From positions 15,312,721-15,376,720 of the forward strand of contig ML677365.1 of the NCBI GenBank assembly GCA_007922305.1: a DNA stretch of 64,000 nt, given 5' to 3'. This stretch comes from Dermatemys mawii (lineage: Eukaryota > Chordata > Testudines > Dermatemydidae). Shown here one piece after another: positions 1 through 12,320 of this stretch; position 1 is the stretch's first letter, and every line of letters starts with the position of its first letter. The notes beneath the pieces are model-generated. The model was given only the letters and a program-made list of their open reading frames with translations, was not told the origin of the DNA and ran no database searches. Made by a program: the position numbers and the translations under genes.

Positions 1-724
1 AACCTGAATTGTCTATGGACTAAGGGAGGCCCAGATTCAGCCAAACACTTAAGTACATGCTGATTTTAAAGAATATATATAGCTGTGTAAAGATAAGCAT
101 ATGCTCAAGAGCTTTGAATAATCAGTCCTTAAGTTGCATAAACAATTATTTTTCTGAAAACCCTCCGTTTTGCATTATGAAGCCAGCTCATTTATTTCTT
201 CCACCTCTTGGATTTGCATCACTATAGCTACTTCAGAATAGTCAAGGAAACAGTTATTGATGAAACTGGCTTAGATGAGGAACATTTGCGGCCCTTTTGA
301 ACAAATCCACATCTGCATTCTACAAAATGTCCTTGATGAATAAAGCCCTTAAATCTACTGCTTTGTATTTCATTCAACAAGTTCACCTCTAAATGATCTT
401 AAGTTACTGCATTACACAGTGTAAGACAGCGAGGCTGAATGTCTCAAATGATGAAGGAAGTATGGAAAAATTATCCTGTATGGCAATATTAAATGCATCC
501 AGAACCTGGTGCCAGGGAGAGAAGCTTGGTGGCTTAGCTTACATCCTGGATTTTAAGCATAAGCTATAAATACCATATGCACACAAAAACATTCTATCAT
601 TTAACTACAGCATGCTAAAACCTGGATTTAATAGTTGTATGTGCATTCACTTGCTACTAGCAGTAATCTGTATTACCATAGAGATTTTAAACTATCATAC
701 TTGTCAGAAACATTATGTCTTTAC
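1..724. other. Intron sequence, nothing recognised
   Basis: This is AT-rich sequence downstream of the last visible exon donor. No repeat, exon or regulatory element is supported. Confidence 0.6.
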
Positions 725-909
725 CTGAAGTTTGGAATACTTCATTCAGCAAAACTTCATTTACTACTGCACAACTGACATTTCCAACATGATGAGACCA
801 GCTCTGATAAATAGTTTGTAGCAGAAGGGTCTGGGCTCTAGTTGCTTGAACTGTCAGATTTGGAAGTTCAAATATGCATTCTGTTAGTGGAACATGAGAT
901 CGCTTGGTC
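725..909 (-). CDS. BLTP1: BLTP1 exon (last visible exon)
   Basis: This 185-nt exon begins after an acceptor reading ttttaaaacag and ends at the donor cttcag|gtaaag. It enters in phase 2: the previous exon ends TG, and adding this exon's first G gives a Trp codon. It then encodes 61 residues starting TKRSHVPLTECIFEL and ending NEVLLNEVFQTS, and leaves one G for the next exon beyond the window. No stop occurs in this frame. The matching phase with the exon at 28654-28530, 27.6 kb away, argues that no exon is missing between them. Confidence 0.8.
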
Positions 910-2449
910 CTGTTTTAAAAATTGAAAAACAAAACAAAATGATTAATTTAGTGCATAGTACTGCCAAATATACCTAAAAACTGAAATAATGAGAGCTGAG
1001 GCTACAAGCAGCTTGCTTTTAAGGCTTGAATTGTACTTTATTGGTGGCATTTCATAATTTAGAAAAAAATTACTGTATTACAAATATGATTGGATATCAA
1101 AATAAATTTCATTTCTCATTGTTATCTGCCTAAAAAAACAAATAAGTAATGCACTATTAGGAAGAATAACTGACTTCTCATGCCTTCATCCTGATTATCT
1201 CAAAATTTTAAAACATTTAAATAAAAAAACTTGTCATCCTGATGACAAAATAATACTTGGTGTTTTCCCACCAAAGTAATACTTGGTGTTTTCACTCTTG
1301 TAAATCTAAGCATCAGACACAGGTACAGCAACCACACTATGTGCATAAAATACAGAAAAACAACAGGAAAATTAATTATGGGGTTATAGTCCATTGGCGA
1401 GTGCTGGTGATGACAAACCACCAGAGCAAAGCTCAAATAGTTAATCTAATCCCCAGAACTCCTCAATGATATTATTGCTCCATAATTAAAATATTCTGGA
1501 GAGGTTTTTAATATAAAATATGAATCAAGGCACATGCTCCATCTGAGCTCCAACTAATGCTTCCTTCACCTTTTCCTTCTCCCACAGCTGCTACTGTCCC
1601 CATCTTCCAACCTCAGATGCCCCAAACTGCTACTAAAGATCTTCCCTAAGCTCTCCCTGCTTCCATTGTTGATCCATATTCACTGTCAATCCTCCTTGTA
1701 TCAGTACTGCTTTTCCAGCTACTCATATCTTGCCCTACTTCTGAACCTTTCCCCAACCATTCCATCAGATCTAGCTGTTCTATTTTTTATCTATACTGTA
1801 TATTTGTGACCCACTCACCACTAGAGTACCTGAACATTTTCAAATATTTATGGATTTATACTCATAAAACCCCTGACAGTCATTTTTTTCATCTTAACTA
1901 CATTTAAAGGTAGTAAAAGAGATATAAATTATGTACATATAAATATAAAATATTAATATACACAATTTTTTTAAATTATTTTTGTTACACAGTTACAGAT
2001 TTTGCAGTTTAGCTGTTTAACATTACTAAAATGGAGGAAAGTGTTTATAAATTGAATCATTTGCAAATGATTTTGAAAAAATGTAGTGTCTCACTGAATC
2101 AAAAATGTTAAGTTACACTACCAGAAGAAAATAGTTAAAAAACAGCCACGCTAACAGTATGTCGGCAAATAAAAGTAACAAAAATGAGCTTTTCCTCACA
2201 CCTCATACTTAGAACTCACTGAATATGCACTCTATTTAGACACTATCGGTTTTCAAACTCTTACTCAGTTTGATTCCTTTCACTGCATTATCTTAATTTA
2301 TTCCCAGGCACTTCTGCTTCCAACAACAGCACTTCTGGGAATGACATAAAAATACATTTGTAGCTCACTTAACACAATGAAGGCAAGTAGCACTTTACAT
2401 CAGTAGTCAGGGGTTACATTTTTCTTTAAGCTTCAGGTAATATCTCCCA
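910..2449. other. Intron sequence, no clear element
   Basis: The sequence is AT-rich with a pyrimidine-rich patch at about 1545-1750. A 17-base motif (taatacttggtgttttc) occurs twice within 30 bases at about 1251-1293. No exon or transposon is supported. Confidence 0.5.
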
Positions 2450-2887
2450 TATATACTCGTTCATAAGCCAAATATTCTTGGTAAAAAATGAAGCATCAAA
2501 GAGTGAGGGTCGGCTTATAAACGGGTCTACACCAAAAATAGATTATTTTAAACTCTATGGAATTATTCAATTGAATTGAATAACTAATACATTCTCTTTA
2601 TGTTTACCCAGAACACCCACATGCATGGAGCCCCTCGGCTTCCCATTGGCTGGTAATGGCAAACCACAGCCACCAGGATCTGAAGGGCTCCGTGCCTGCA
2701 GATGCTCCAAGTAAACAAAACGTCCCGACCTGCCAGTGGCTTATCCTGATGGGCCGGGAGCCAAAGTTTGCCAACCTCTGAAATATAGGGTGGGCTTATG
2801 AAAGGGTCATACAGTTTTTGCTATTTTTACCTATCCATCTTGGGGGAGTCAGCTTATAAATGAATGGGCTGATGAATGAGTATATAT
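2450..2887. mobile_element. MITE-like DNA element with terminal inverted repeats
   Basis: The left end reads tatatactcgttcataagcc, and the right end (about 2868-2887) is its near inverted complement. The body carries internal copies of the 'cggcttataaacgggtc' motif and no coding capacity. I recognise it as a dispersed non-autonomous element of reptile genomes. The superfamily is not determined; flanking TA is compatible with a Tc1/mariner-type target. Confidence 0.6.
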
Positions 2888-2944
2888 AGTACATGTTATA
2901 AACAACAAATAAATGTATCATTTACTGAAAACTAGAAAAATACC

Positions 2945-3776
2945 TGTCATAAATATAAAGGGAAGGGCAACAACCTTTATGCAGGCAGTAATATAAAATC
3001 CCTCCTGGCCAGAGATACAGAATCATTTACCTGAAAGGGTTAAGAAGCAAAAATAACCTAGTTGGCACCTGGCCAGAAGGACCAATGGGGAAAGAAGGTA
3101 CTTTCAAAAGAAGGAAGGTTTTTGTTTGTCTGCGTATGTTCTCTCAGACCCAGAGAGGGACCAGGGAGGAAAATCCGTCTCCTAAAACCCTACCCCAAAA
3201 TAAGCATCTAGGATTACAAAAATAGTAAGTAAAACAAGGGAAAACATTAGATTATCTTTCATTTTAGCTTGTGAATTTTCCATATGCTAAGGGAGTTTTA
3301 TTCCTGTAACTTTGAAGCTAAGCCTGGAGAAGGATCCTCTGTGATTACATCTTTTATTACCTTGTAATTTTACCTTCTATCCTGAGTTTACAGAAGTGAT
3401 TCTTTTCCTTTTTTAAAAAAATAAACTTCTTCTTTTAAGAAACTGGTTGATTTTCAGTGTCTTGTGCTCTGGTCTGTGCTCACCTGCACCAACTGGTGAG
3501 GATATTTGGTCTGTGCTCATCTGTACCAATTGGTGAGGATATTATTCTCAAGCCTTCCCAGGAATTGGGGGAATATTTTGGGGGAATAGGAACACCAAGT
3601 GGTCTTTTCTCTGAATCTTTGTCTAAATCACTTGGTGGTAGCAGCAGTACCATCCAAGGACAAGGAGGGATTTGTGCCTTGGGGAAGTTTTTAACCTAAG
3701 ATGGCAGAAATAAGCTTGGGGGTCTTTCATGAGGGTCCCCACATCTGTACCCCAAAGTGGGGAGGAAACCCTGACA
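2945..3776 (+). mobile_element. Solo LTR of an endogenous retrovirus-like element
   Basis: The 832-bp segment starts TGTCATAAATATAAAG and ends CCCTGACA, giving the TG...CA ends expected of an LTR. An AATAAA polyadenylation signal sits at about 3419 and a 37-bp tandem repeat follows it. The flanks atacc and atagc are a 4/5-matching target duplication. No internal gag or pol sequence adjoins, so it is a solo LTR. Confidence 0.7.
3471..3543 (+). repeat. Two-copy tandem repeat, period 37 bp, inside the LTR
   Basis: The unit begins ggtctgtgctcacctgcacc and ends gaggatatt. The second copy differs from the first by only three transitions. It lies just after the LTR polyadenylation signal. Confidence 0.85.
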
Positions 3777-3879
3777 ATAGCAATCGTTTCATCTTGCAAT
3801 TTCTTGCTCCAAAATATATCTGAAATCTGAAACTTTCTTGTCCTTACCCTAATCATCTGCCTTGATCACAGCAATCTGT

Positions 3880-4320
3880 TCTTCTATACATCTATATCAG
3901 TCCCCAGCAATCTGTCCAAAATCCCCTCAATGCCACCAAAATTATTTTCCATACCCATCATTTATATTATGGTATCATCCATTTAGAATCCTTTGAACTG
4001 GCTTCCTAGTGCCCCACACATCAAATTACATTTTTCTTCACTTTCAAGAGCCTGCACTAACCAAACACACCTCCTTGATCTCAATAATTTTACATATCCC
4101 AGCCCTTACTCTGCTAGTGAAACCAGCTTTGATGACCCCATTCTTTCCTTCTGCAACTTCTGTCTCCAGATCCCTTTTTCTCCCCATACTGTACCCTATG
4201 CATGGTATATACTCCCAATCGCTGCACACAAAGGCATTACCCACTCCTACTTCATATTCTTACTGTAAATTCATTTTTCCTGTGTTGCCTACTAGCAAGT
4301 TAACTAACAAGATTTTTTAA
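3880..4320 (+). mobile_element. Probable 3' end of an old LINE (L2/CR1-like)
   Basis: The stretch contains 'gaactggcttcctagtgcc' followed by 'ttcactttcaagagcctgcac', the pattern of the conserved C-terminal reverse-transcriptase tail and 3' UTR of CR1/L2-clade LINEs in sense orientation. It is heavily decayed and no long frame survives. Confidence 0.4.
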
Positions 4321-4419
4321 ATTGTGTCTAAATACATATTTTGTATGACCAAGCCAGTGTGCATAAATCTGTGTATCTCCATGATATCATGTTAACCCAT
4401 GCCCATCCCTTTTATTATT

Positions 4420-4540
4420 TGCTTATATTGTGGTAATGCACATAGGTCTCAATCAAGATTGGAGCAAAATTGTAAAAGCTGCTGCTTATACCCAAAGACC
4501 TGGCCCCTACCCCAACAGTTTACAATTCAGTGCCCTGATC
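4420..4540 (+). repeat. MIR/L3-like ancient repeat fragment
   Basis: The block 'attgtggtaatgcacatag' through 'cagtttacaattcag' follows the layout of an old amniote SINE/LINE tail. Assignment is from memory of the pattern only. Confidence 0.4.
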
Positions 4541-4579
4541 CCACAGATACATATTTTTATATTCAAGTTTACTCATACA

Positions 4580-6075
4580 AATTGTTACAGAACCATAGGG
4601 TTACAAGTGAATGCAAAGATCATCTAGTCTAATCCCCTGCCCTGATGCAGGATTTATTGGTCTAAACCATACAAAAAACATGGTTATCCAGCCTCCTTTT
4701 GAAAGCCTCCAGGGAAGAACCTTTAACAACATTCCAAGGCAGTCTGCTCCATTGTCCTACTGTTCTTACTGTTTGGAAGTTTTTCCTGAGATTTAATCTA
4801 AATCTGGTATGCTGTAGTTTAAACCACTGCCTCTTGTCCTGCCCTCTGTGGCACGAGAACAACAAGTTTCTCTACATCCTTTCTATATATGGTGACCAAA
4901 ACTGGACCTAGTACTCAAGTCGAGGGCTAACCTTCCATGGCTTACATGCTATGCTTCTGTTAATGCAACCTACAATTGCATTTGCCTCCCCCGCCCCGAC
5001 CCCCAACAGCATCGCATTGCTGACTCATGGTGAGGTTGTGACCCATCACATCCCAGATCCTTCTCAGTAGTGCTGCTGCTGCCAAGCCAGTTTTCCCTCA
5101 CTGTGTGCATTTGGTTGGTTTTTCTTTCTTAAGTGTAGCACCTTGTTCAATTTCAAATTTGCCTTTGTTCAATTTCATTTTTTTATCTACAGCTCAGTTC
5201 TCCAATTTATCAAGATTCCTCTGAATTTTAGCTTTATCTTGCAAACTACTGATAACTCCCACTAGCTCTGGATCATCTGGAAATTTGATCAGTATGTCTG
5301 ATCCAGGTCATTAATAAAGACATCCCTCTAGTGCAACATCATTCCATTCATAGTTATTCTTTGTCTGTAGTTGTTTAATCAACTATATATCCACTCAATG
5401 GTAGTTCCACCAAGCCCACAGTTCTCCTGCTTACCAATCAGAATGTCACGTAGGACAGTTTTCAAAAGCTGTGCTGAAGTTCAAGTATATTATGTCCACT
5501 GCATTCCCCTTATCTACTAAAATCAGTTACTCTGTCAAAGAAGGAAATCAAGCTGGTTTGGCATGATTTGCTCTTGATAAACCCATGTCGTTTGCTAGTG
5601 GTTACCCCTTCAACTTCCAGGTATTTGCAAACTGAATGTTTTATACTTTGCTCTAGTAGTTTCCCAGTTCTCAAAGTCAGGCTGACTAGTCTACAGTTCC
5701 CTAGCTCCTCCTTTTTAAAGATGGGCACTACATTAGCTCTTCTCCAGTCTTCTGGGACCTCTCCTGTCATCCATGAGTTTTGTAAATACTACCAGTGGCT
5801 CTGAGATTTCTTAGCTAATTCCTTCAGCACCTTCAAAAAGTGAATAGAATCCAGCCCACTAATTTGAATTAATTTAAATTGGACAGAAGATCTCTGATGT
5901 GTTCTTTACTTATCTTGATCTGCACCTTTTCCCCTTTATTCTCTATCGTAACTTTGCTAGTCATCTGGTTACCTTATTTTTTGTGAGAAGACTAAAGCAA
6001 AATAGGCATTGTGCAGCTCTGCCTTTCCTATCATCTTCCGTTACCAGTTCAACTTCTCCATTGAGCAGCAGACTC
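4580..6075 (-). mobile_element. CR1 LINE, antisense, 5'-truncated and decayed
   Basis: The complement of 5510-5770 encodes a recognisable CR1 reverse-transcriptase stretch, GEVPEDWRRANVVPIFKK, then a degraded NYRPVSL-type motif and GFIKSKSCQTSLISFFDRV. The 4580-5500 part is the downstream ORF2 and 3' region, and 5880-6070 lies upstream of it. Stops and frameshifts are frequent. The element is in the same orientation as the host gene, within its intron. Confidence 0.8.
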
Positions 6076-6181
6076 ACACCACTCTAAAAATGTTAAAATG
6101 TATTACTGGCACATGAAATCTTAAAGTAGAGTGAATAAATGAAGGCTCAGCACACCACTTCTGAAAGGTTGCTGACCCCTG
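6076..6181 (-). mobile_element. hAT-family terminal fragment
   Basis: The segment ends with 'cttctgaaaggttgctgacccctg'-type sequence. Its complement starts caggggtcagcaacctttca, a hAT (Charlie-like) terminal inverted repeat. Only one end is present. Confidence 0.5.
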
Positions 6182-8240
6182 CTCTGTAGTAAGGCTTTTC
6201 TAATGACTAATAAAGATACTTACAGAGAAAAGGGGATATCCAGAGAGCTGCAACAATACTAATTTACAGTGTAACATCTTAGAAAAACTCCATTTTAAAA
6301 ACTAAGACTATGCATTTAATGTGCAGTGCAGCTACTGTACTGAACTACAGTGACTTTTTCACTTATAGATTTCATGTAAAAGATTCCCTCATGGGTAGTA
6401 ATAGTGTATTAAATGAAAACTTTTTTTACAATATGCAAATTCTAAACTTACTGTAGTTTTTAATAATACCATCGGGACAAAATACATTATTCATTTTCAG
6501 AGAAAGCAAAAGTGAAGAAAATAAATCCTTTTATACTCAGAAAGGCAGGAAACAAAAAAGGAGAAAAAATTCTACTGTACCATGTGTGCAGCAAATGTTT
6601 CTTAAAGGAAATTTTAACTAGGACTGGCTAACGATGAAAGTGCATTTTATAATTCAAATTTTATTATAATGGTTTTGAAGTACAAACAATGCATTTAAAA
6701 GCACTATATATTTGCTACCAACCTGCACCTGTTTAAACAAAATATCCACTATTAATAAATTTAATGAGCTATATTTAACCAGCTTTTATGACCTAACATT
6801 TAACCTAACAAACAAACATAAATGAATATTCAAGTAAAACTAACTTTTTTCCATTGAACCAAGTCAGATCCTTATTTCAACATAGTGCCATTATGTTTTG
6901 ATTATTTTGGTTCCTATGAAATAACTGAATATGAATTCATAGTAAAATTCATCATATTAAAACTTACTGTAATTCTATAGCTGATGGCTTCTACACTTTA
7001 AAAAGCATCACATTAAAAATCTTATTAACAACAACAATAGAAATAATAATTTCTCAAATCTTGCTTATATCCAGAGTTAAAATTCAGATCTGAACATATG
7101 TTCATTTAACAAAACAGGTTAAAAAACTATCAATTCAAACATTATTCTCCAGGGCAAAATAAATCCTAATGTAACTAGCGGGTTAGGCAACTCATTAAAG
7201 CTAAACTTGGACAAATTCCAGGATAAATTTAAGGAAATGGGAACAAGCAAGTCTTGCTGTGTAGTGGCATGGAGTGAAAATGAATCTATCCCAATTAAAT
7301 GATTTTTAAATTCACTTTGCTGTACCCAGTTTGCTGACAAACTGTAATGCAGACTTGCTGAAATATTTGAATAAATCTGGCATATCATTAAAGAAAATAG
7401 TTTTCTTCACTGTTTTTGAATGAAATCATGAATTGGTCCTTATTATGCTCCAAGCATAGGAATTAATATAACCAATCATGCAAGTTCACAGGACTGCCAT
7501 GAAATACTTGCAGTGTGTAGACTTTAGGAACAGCAACCCATTCTTTTAAAATCAACACCTCATAGTGATTGAAAGAATATAGTGGTGAACAGCTGGCTCC
7601 AGAGGTTTATACAGAGTCCCAAAATGCAAGTCTGGAACCTGCAAAATGTTTCCAAAAATTTAATTTTTGTTATTACTCATATCCTGTACAGTAAAATATG
7701 ATTAGTTCATTTTTTCCAAAATAACAAAACTGGTAACCTGCTACTAGAACCTAGTGAATGTGCTTTAAAAGAACCTGAATGTACTTTAAAAGCCTAAATA
7801 ATATTGGCAGACATTCTGACACATTTGTTTTTATATAACCAGTATATAATTTTTATATTCAGTTATTTAATACGAACAAGATTCACTTGCAGTATATGCA
7901 ATGTCTCCAATTTAATTCAATCACTGATTTCTTTGATCTTCCATTTAGACTGATAAAAACTTCAGAACAAAGTCATTTATACTACCAACACCGCAATTTC
8001 AAACCTTTAATTTATCTTTTAAGCAAGAATTATTGGATAATCCAACCAATGACTATACAAAGGTGTCTTCTAATTAACAAGGAATACCAAAACTCTGAAG
8101 AGAAAAAAAAGAAAAATAATCCAATGGTGATTAATGCATGTTTTTAAAATACTGAATTCCAGTCACTATGATATGCTATGCAAGTTATGACCCCTATTTT
8201 CTCCATATAGGAAGAAATTCTATCTCCTGGAGATAAATGA
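6182..8240. other. Intron sequence, nothing recognised
   Basis: This is AT-rich DNA without coding content, splice-flanked frames or a recognisable repeat. Confidence 0.5.
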
Positions 8241-8244
8241 GGTA

Positions 8245-8305
8245 TCTTTTTAATCGAGGCACTAAATTACTACAGTGATGAGTGTTACAGAAATACCAGT
8301 AAAAC
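8245..8305 (+). repeat. MIR-like tail fragment
   Basis: The motif 'ggcactaaattactacagtg' then 'atgagtgttacagaaatacc' resembles the MIR/L2 3' tail (ggcactcagatactacggtgatgagtgcc type). Similar tails occur at 39125-39165 and 40560-40625. Confidence 0.45.
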
Positions 8306-8844
8306 AAATGAAATAAAAATATAAAACTAAAAGATGCAATAAAAATGTATTACTTTGCTCCATTAATAAACACCAGGTGTGACCCATTAGAAGTCACCTC
8401 TATTTACTTTATTAAGTTTTGCATAACTCAGTGTGTCGCATCTCATTTTGGTCTCTCGAATGGATAAAATTTCAGAGGGTACCACTAATTTTTCCAATCT
8501 GACTGCTATAAAGCATGCTAGTCAGACAATTTATCACAACGGGGAAACCACTGAATTATTTATTCACAAACCAGTGTTTTGCTGTTTAATGTAAAGGCAG
8601 AAGAGTCTAGCTGGGTAATAATGAAGTTTCATTTCTGTTTTATGAAGAGCCAGAGGACACACAGTCTTTGGAAAAAGACTGACAAACCTTTGCTAGAAAC
8701 AATGTGGGAAAAAAGAAAAAAATGAAAGCTTCAGTGATACCTTAGAGAATAAGTCTAAAGTGTGGAATTCTAAAATTAGGAATATAACACTGAAAAAATG
8801 TTAAATTGCATAGGGCCAAGAAATGATCCAAGTGAGCCCACATC

Positions 8845-8990
8845 GGAAACATACCCACTTGAAGATGATTTCACATTTACAATTACATTGAGTCCTGTCA
8901 GTTAGCTAGCTTTTAATCCATTTAACGTGTGCCATGTAAATTTTGAATTGTTCTAGTTTTTTAATCAAAATGTCACACAATACTACTAGC
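8845..8990 (-). mobile_element. CR1 LINE fragment, antisense
   Basis: The phrase 'cttttaatccatttaacgtg' followed by 'tttttaatcaaaatgtcaca' matches the antisense CR1 ORF2 block that recurs at about 42800-42870 in this window. The two copies align over about 100 bases. Confidence 0.6.
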
Positions 8991-10705
8991 TGAGGAAGCT
9001 GCTTCAGTTGTGAATGACAGCAGCTGGCTAAGCCATTAAAGCTAAAAAAACATTTCCTCATAGTATTTGTAAATCTAATATTGTAGCATTATGCTCATGC
9101 ATGAGAATTTAAAAGTTAAACCGATTAAAAACTGACTAGACACAAAACTGAAACGAAATAATCCATCTTCATCATCCAAGGTACCTTAACTTTTAAGTCT
9201 GCCAAAACACCATGCATAATTTAAGACTGTGAACTCCCTCCCATCCCAAGTTTTGTAATTCATCTTTCAACTTATAATTAAATAATTTATTTAAATAATT
9301 AAACACTTTGGAAATTTGTAGATTACAAAGGTGGAGCTTCAATTTAGTTTGCCTCCTGCCCCCAAAGACTGAAGACGGTGAACATTTGGACACACACTGC
9401 AACAAGCACACACACACAAAGATTTTGCAGACATACAAGGGGAAAAAAAGTTGGGTTTAGTCTTGGCCTACTAACTTTGAAAGTGTCTTGTTACTATTAT
9501 TTAAACATTAAATAGCTCCACAAACCTTGGTAAGTCTCAAGACCATCAAAATAATGAGATACAGAAATATTTTAAAAGATACTGTCAGTATAATAAAATG
9601 TCACAGAATAACATTCTCCCACTGTAACATAAATGCAAAATCAAAGCCAAGACATCTATGGAAACTACATATTGGAACATAACTGATATACTTATTTTCA
9701 AAGCAAGAGCCTTTCAGTCTGATACAGTATTTCAGTATAATAACTTCATTTGTTATGCCAAATGACTTCAGTATATTGAAGACTGCAAAAGAATGAATTT
9801 TAAGCACGCAGCAAGATGTAATTCCATAAGTAACTAGAAAAAGAGGTTGAAATCCAGATACTGATTTTGGTGAGACTCGGATTTCATCGATACAATTTTT
9901 GTATATGCAATTGCACACCTAAAAAGATTGACTGACGAACAGACTTGTGCTTCAACCAACTGGAAACCACCTTATTTGAAAAAGAAGAAAGTTGGCAAAG
10001 TACTGAAGTTATATTTAATACATATAAATAAGCCAGATTGCCAATCTTTCTGTCCTGCTCTTTAGCTACTAGAATGTGCTTTGTCTTATATAAATATTAA
10101 ATACTTTACATGCACTCTTATAAAAGTTAATACTACCACATATTAAAAAATAACCCTAAAATACATCTTCATAAAAACATTTGCAAATTCTTTGACTTAC
10201 AAAAAAAATACCAAAACCATATTAGGCAAATATATTTCCTAGATTCTTTTTTCTTACAGAACATTTACTGTTCCATTGAACACCTTATTTGAGAATCTTT
10301 GTGCCTTTTTAAACATTCAGGAAAGGAACAATTCTCTATCTTCATAACTTCGCTTCCCTGACTTCATCAAACAAACAAAAACAAAAACACATGGCTGTAA
10401 ATTCTCATGCTTCATTTCAGGCCAGAAAATACAGTGTGGGTGTTGTTGGGAGAGTAGTTTGAGAGAAATTGGTCGAGACATTTTTGAATTACATAGTAAT
10501 GGAAATCCAAGGCATATCAAACCGTATCAAAAATGTCAAAAACAGCCTGGATTCAGAACTTTCAAAACTTCTCATGTAATTTTGCCTTCTATCCCTCCTT
10601 AACTGACTGGTTAACTGACAACAGATTTATAACGATTTTTATAAAGAATATGTACACAACATAAATGATGAGGTCGGAGACAAAACTTACAATATATGTA
10701 TATTG
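8991..10705. other. Intron sequence, nothing recognised
   Basis: Short open frames here are AT-rich and lack splice signals or family resemblance. No element is supported. Confidence 0.5.
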
Positions 10706-11314
10706 TAGGGCTGTCAATTGCGGTTAACACACGAAATTAACAAAAAAATGAATTGCAATTTAAAAAATGAATCACGATTAATTGTAGTTTAAATTGCACT
10801 GTTAAACAACAGAATGCCATTTGAAATTAAATATTTTGGATGTTTTTCTACATTTTCATATATATTGTATCTTGTGCTGTAATTGAAATCAACATGTATA
10901 TTAATTTTGGATATTATTTGCATTGTAAAAATGATAAATAGAATATTTTTCAATTCACCACACACAAGTACCATAATGCAATGCCTATCATGAAAGTGCA
11001 ATTTGCAAATGTAGATTTTTTTGTAACATAACTGCACTCAAAAACAAAACAATGTAAAACTTTCAAGCCTACAAGTCTAGTCAGTCCTACTACTTGTTCA
11101 GCCAATTGCTAAGGCAAACAGGTTTGTTTACATTTACAGGAGATAATGCTGCCCTCATCTTGTTTACAATGCCACCTAAAAGTGAGAACGGGCATTTGCA
11201 TGGCACTTTTGTAGCCAGCATTGTAAGGTATTTATGTGCAGATGCGCTAAACATTCATATGCCCCTTCACGCTTCAGCTACCATTTCAGAGAACATGCTT
11301 CTTTGCTGATGATA
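10706..11314 (-). repeat. Left inverted arm of the hAT element
   Basis: The complement of 11755-12320 aligns with this segment nearly end to end. Shared blocks include tttctacattt, ttgcactgtaaaaa-type stretches, 'ggagataatgct' and 'gcatttgcatggcac'. It therefore contains an inverted, degenerate copy of the transposase 3' coding end as well as the terminal repeat. Confidence 0.8.
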
Positions 11315-11334
11315 CTCATTAAAAAAAAAAAAGT

Positions 11335-11981
11335 GTGTTAATTAAATTTGTGACTGAACTCCTTGGAAGAGAATTATATATCCCCAGCTCTGTTTTACCT
11401 GCATTCTGCCATATAGTTCATGTCATAGCAGTCACAGATGATGACCACACTGTTCATTTTAAGAACATTTTCACTGCAGATTTGACAAAACGAAAACATA
11501 CCAATGTGAGACTTCTAAAGATAGCTACAGCATTTGACCAAAGGTATAAGAATCTGAAGTGCTTTCCAAAATCTGAGAGGGAAAAGATGTGGAGCATGCT
11601 TTCAGAAGTCTTAAAAGAGCAACACACTGATGAGGAAATTACAGAATCTAAACCATCAAAAAAGAAAATCAACCTTCTGCTGGTAGCATCTGAATCAAAT
11701 AATGAAAATGAACATTTGTTGGTCAGCACTTGTTTGAATTATCAAGCAGAATCAGTCATCAGCATGGACACGTGTCCCCTGGAATGGTGGTTGAGGCATG
11801 AAGGGACATATGAATCTTTAGCGCATGTGGCCCATAAATATCTTGTGATGCCATAACAACAGTGCCATGCAAACGCCTGTTCTCACTTGCAGGTGACACT
11901 GTAAACAAGAAGCGTAGAGCATTATCTCCTGCAAATGTATACAAATGTCTTTGTCTGAGCGATTGGTTGAACAAGAAGTAG
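11335..11981 (+). pseudogene. hAT transposase C-terminal fragment (ZBED-like), frameshifted
   Basis: A frame from about 11335 to 11854 encodes about 170 residues with hAT dimerisation-region hallmarks: FDQRYKNLKCFPKSEREKMW, LLLVASESNNENEH, then LEWWLRHEGTYESLA. A 1-nt shift near 11850 is followed by an in-family continuation, TTVPCKRLFSLAGDTVNKKR and CLCLSDWLNKK, ending at TAG 11979-11981. The N-terminal BED zinc finger and most of the DDE catalytic core are absent. The copy is not functional. The first codon in this frame is not ATG. Confidence 0.85.
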
Positions 11982-12320
11982 GGCTGGACTTACAGGCTCT
12001 AAACTTTTAGTGTTTCATTTTTGAATGCAGTTATTTTGTCCATATTTCTATGTTTGTAACTTCAACTTTCATGATAAAGAGATTGCACTATAGTACTTGT
12101 ATTAGATGAATTGAAAAATACTGTTTCTTTTGTGTTTTTTTACAGTGCAAATACTTCTAACCAAACATAAATATAAAGTGAGCACTGTATACTTTGTATT
12201 CTCTGTTGTAATTGACATCTATTTGCAAATGTAGAAAAATCCAAAAATACTTAAATAGTACTCTGTTATTGTTTAAGTGTGATTAATAACAATTTATTTT
12301 TTAATCGCTTGACAGCCCTA
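11755..12320 (+). repeat. Right inverted arm of the hAT element
   Basis: This partner of 10706-11314 holds the true-orientation transposase 3' end, its stop codon at 11979-11981 and the right terminal repeat. Confidence 0.8.

Larger units (their letters stand above)
10706..12320 (+). mobile_element. hAT DNA transposon with very long inverted arms
   Basis: The ends read TAGGGCTGTCAA and TTGACAGCCCTA. The flanks gtatattg (10698-10705) and atatattg (12321-12328) match at 7 of 8 bases, the 8-bp duplication typical of hAT. The outer ~560-600 bp on each side are inverted copies of each other (10706-11314 and 11755-12320). The centre keeps the C-terminal part of a transposase. The element is 1.6 kb and internally deleted. 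Confidence 0.85.

Noticed and set aside
2945..3776. Possibility of a complete endogenous retrovirus here
   Set aside because: There is no second LTR and no gag, pol or env sequence nearby. It is a solo LTR.
9601..9918. 105-codon minus frame in AT-rich intron
   Set aside because: It has no splice sites in compatible phase, no family motif, and the neighbouring exons already join in frame.
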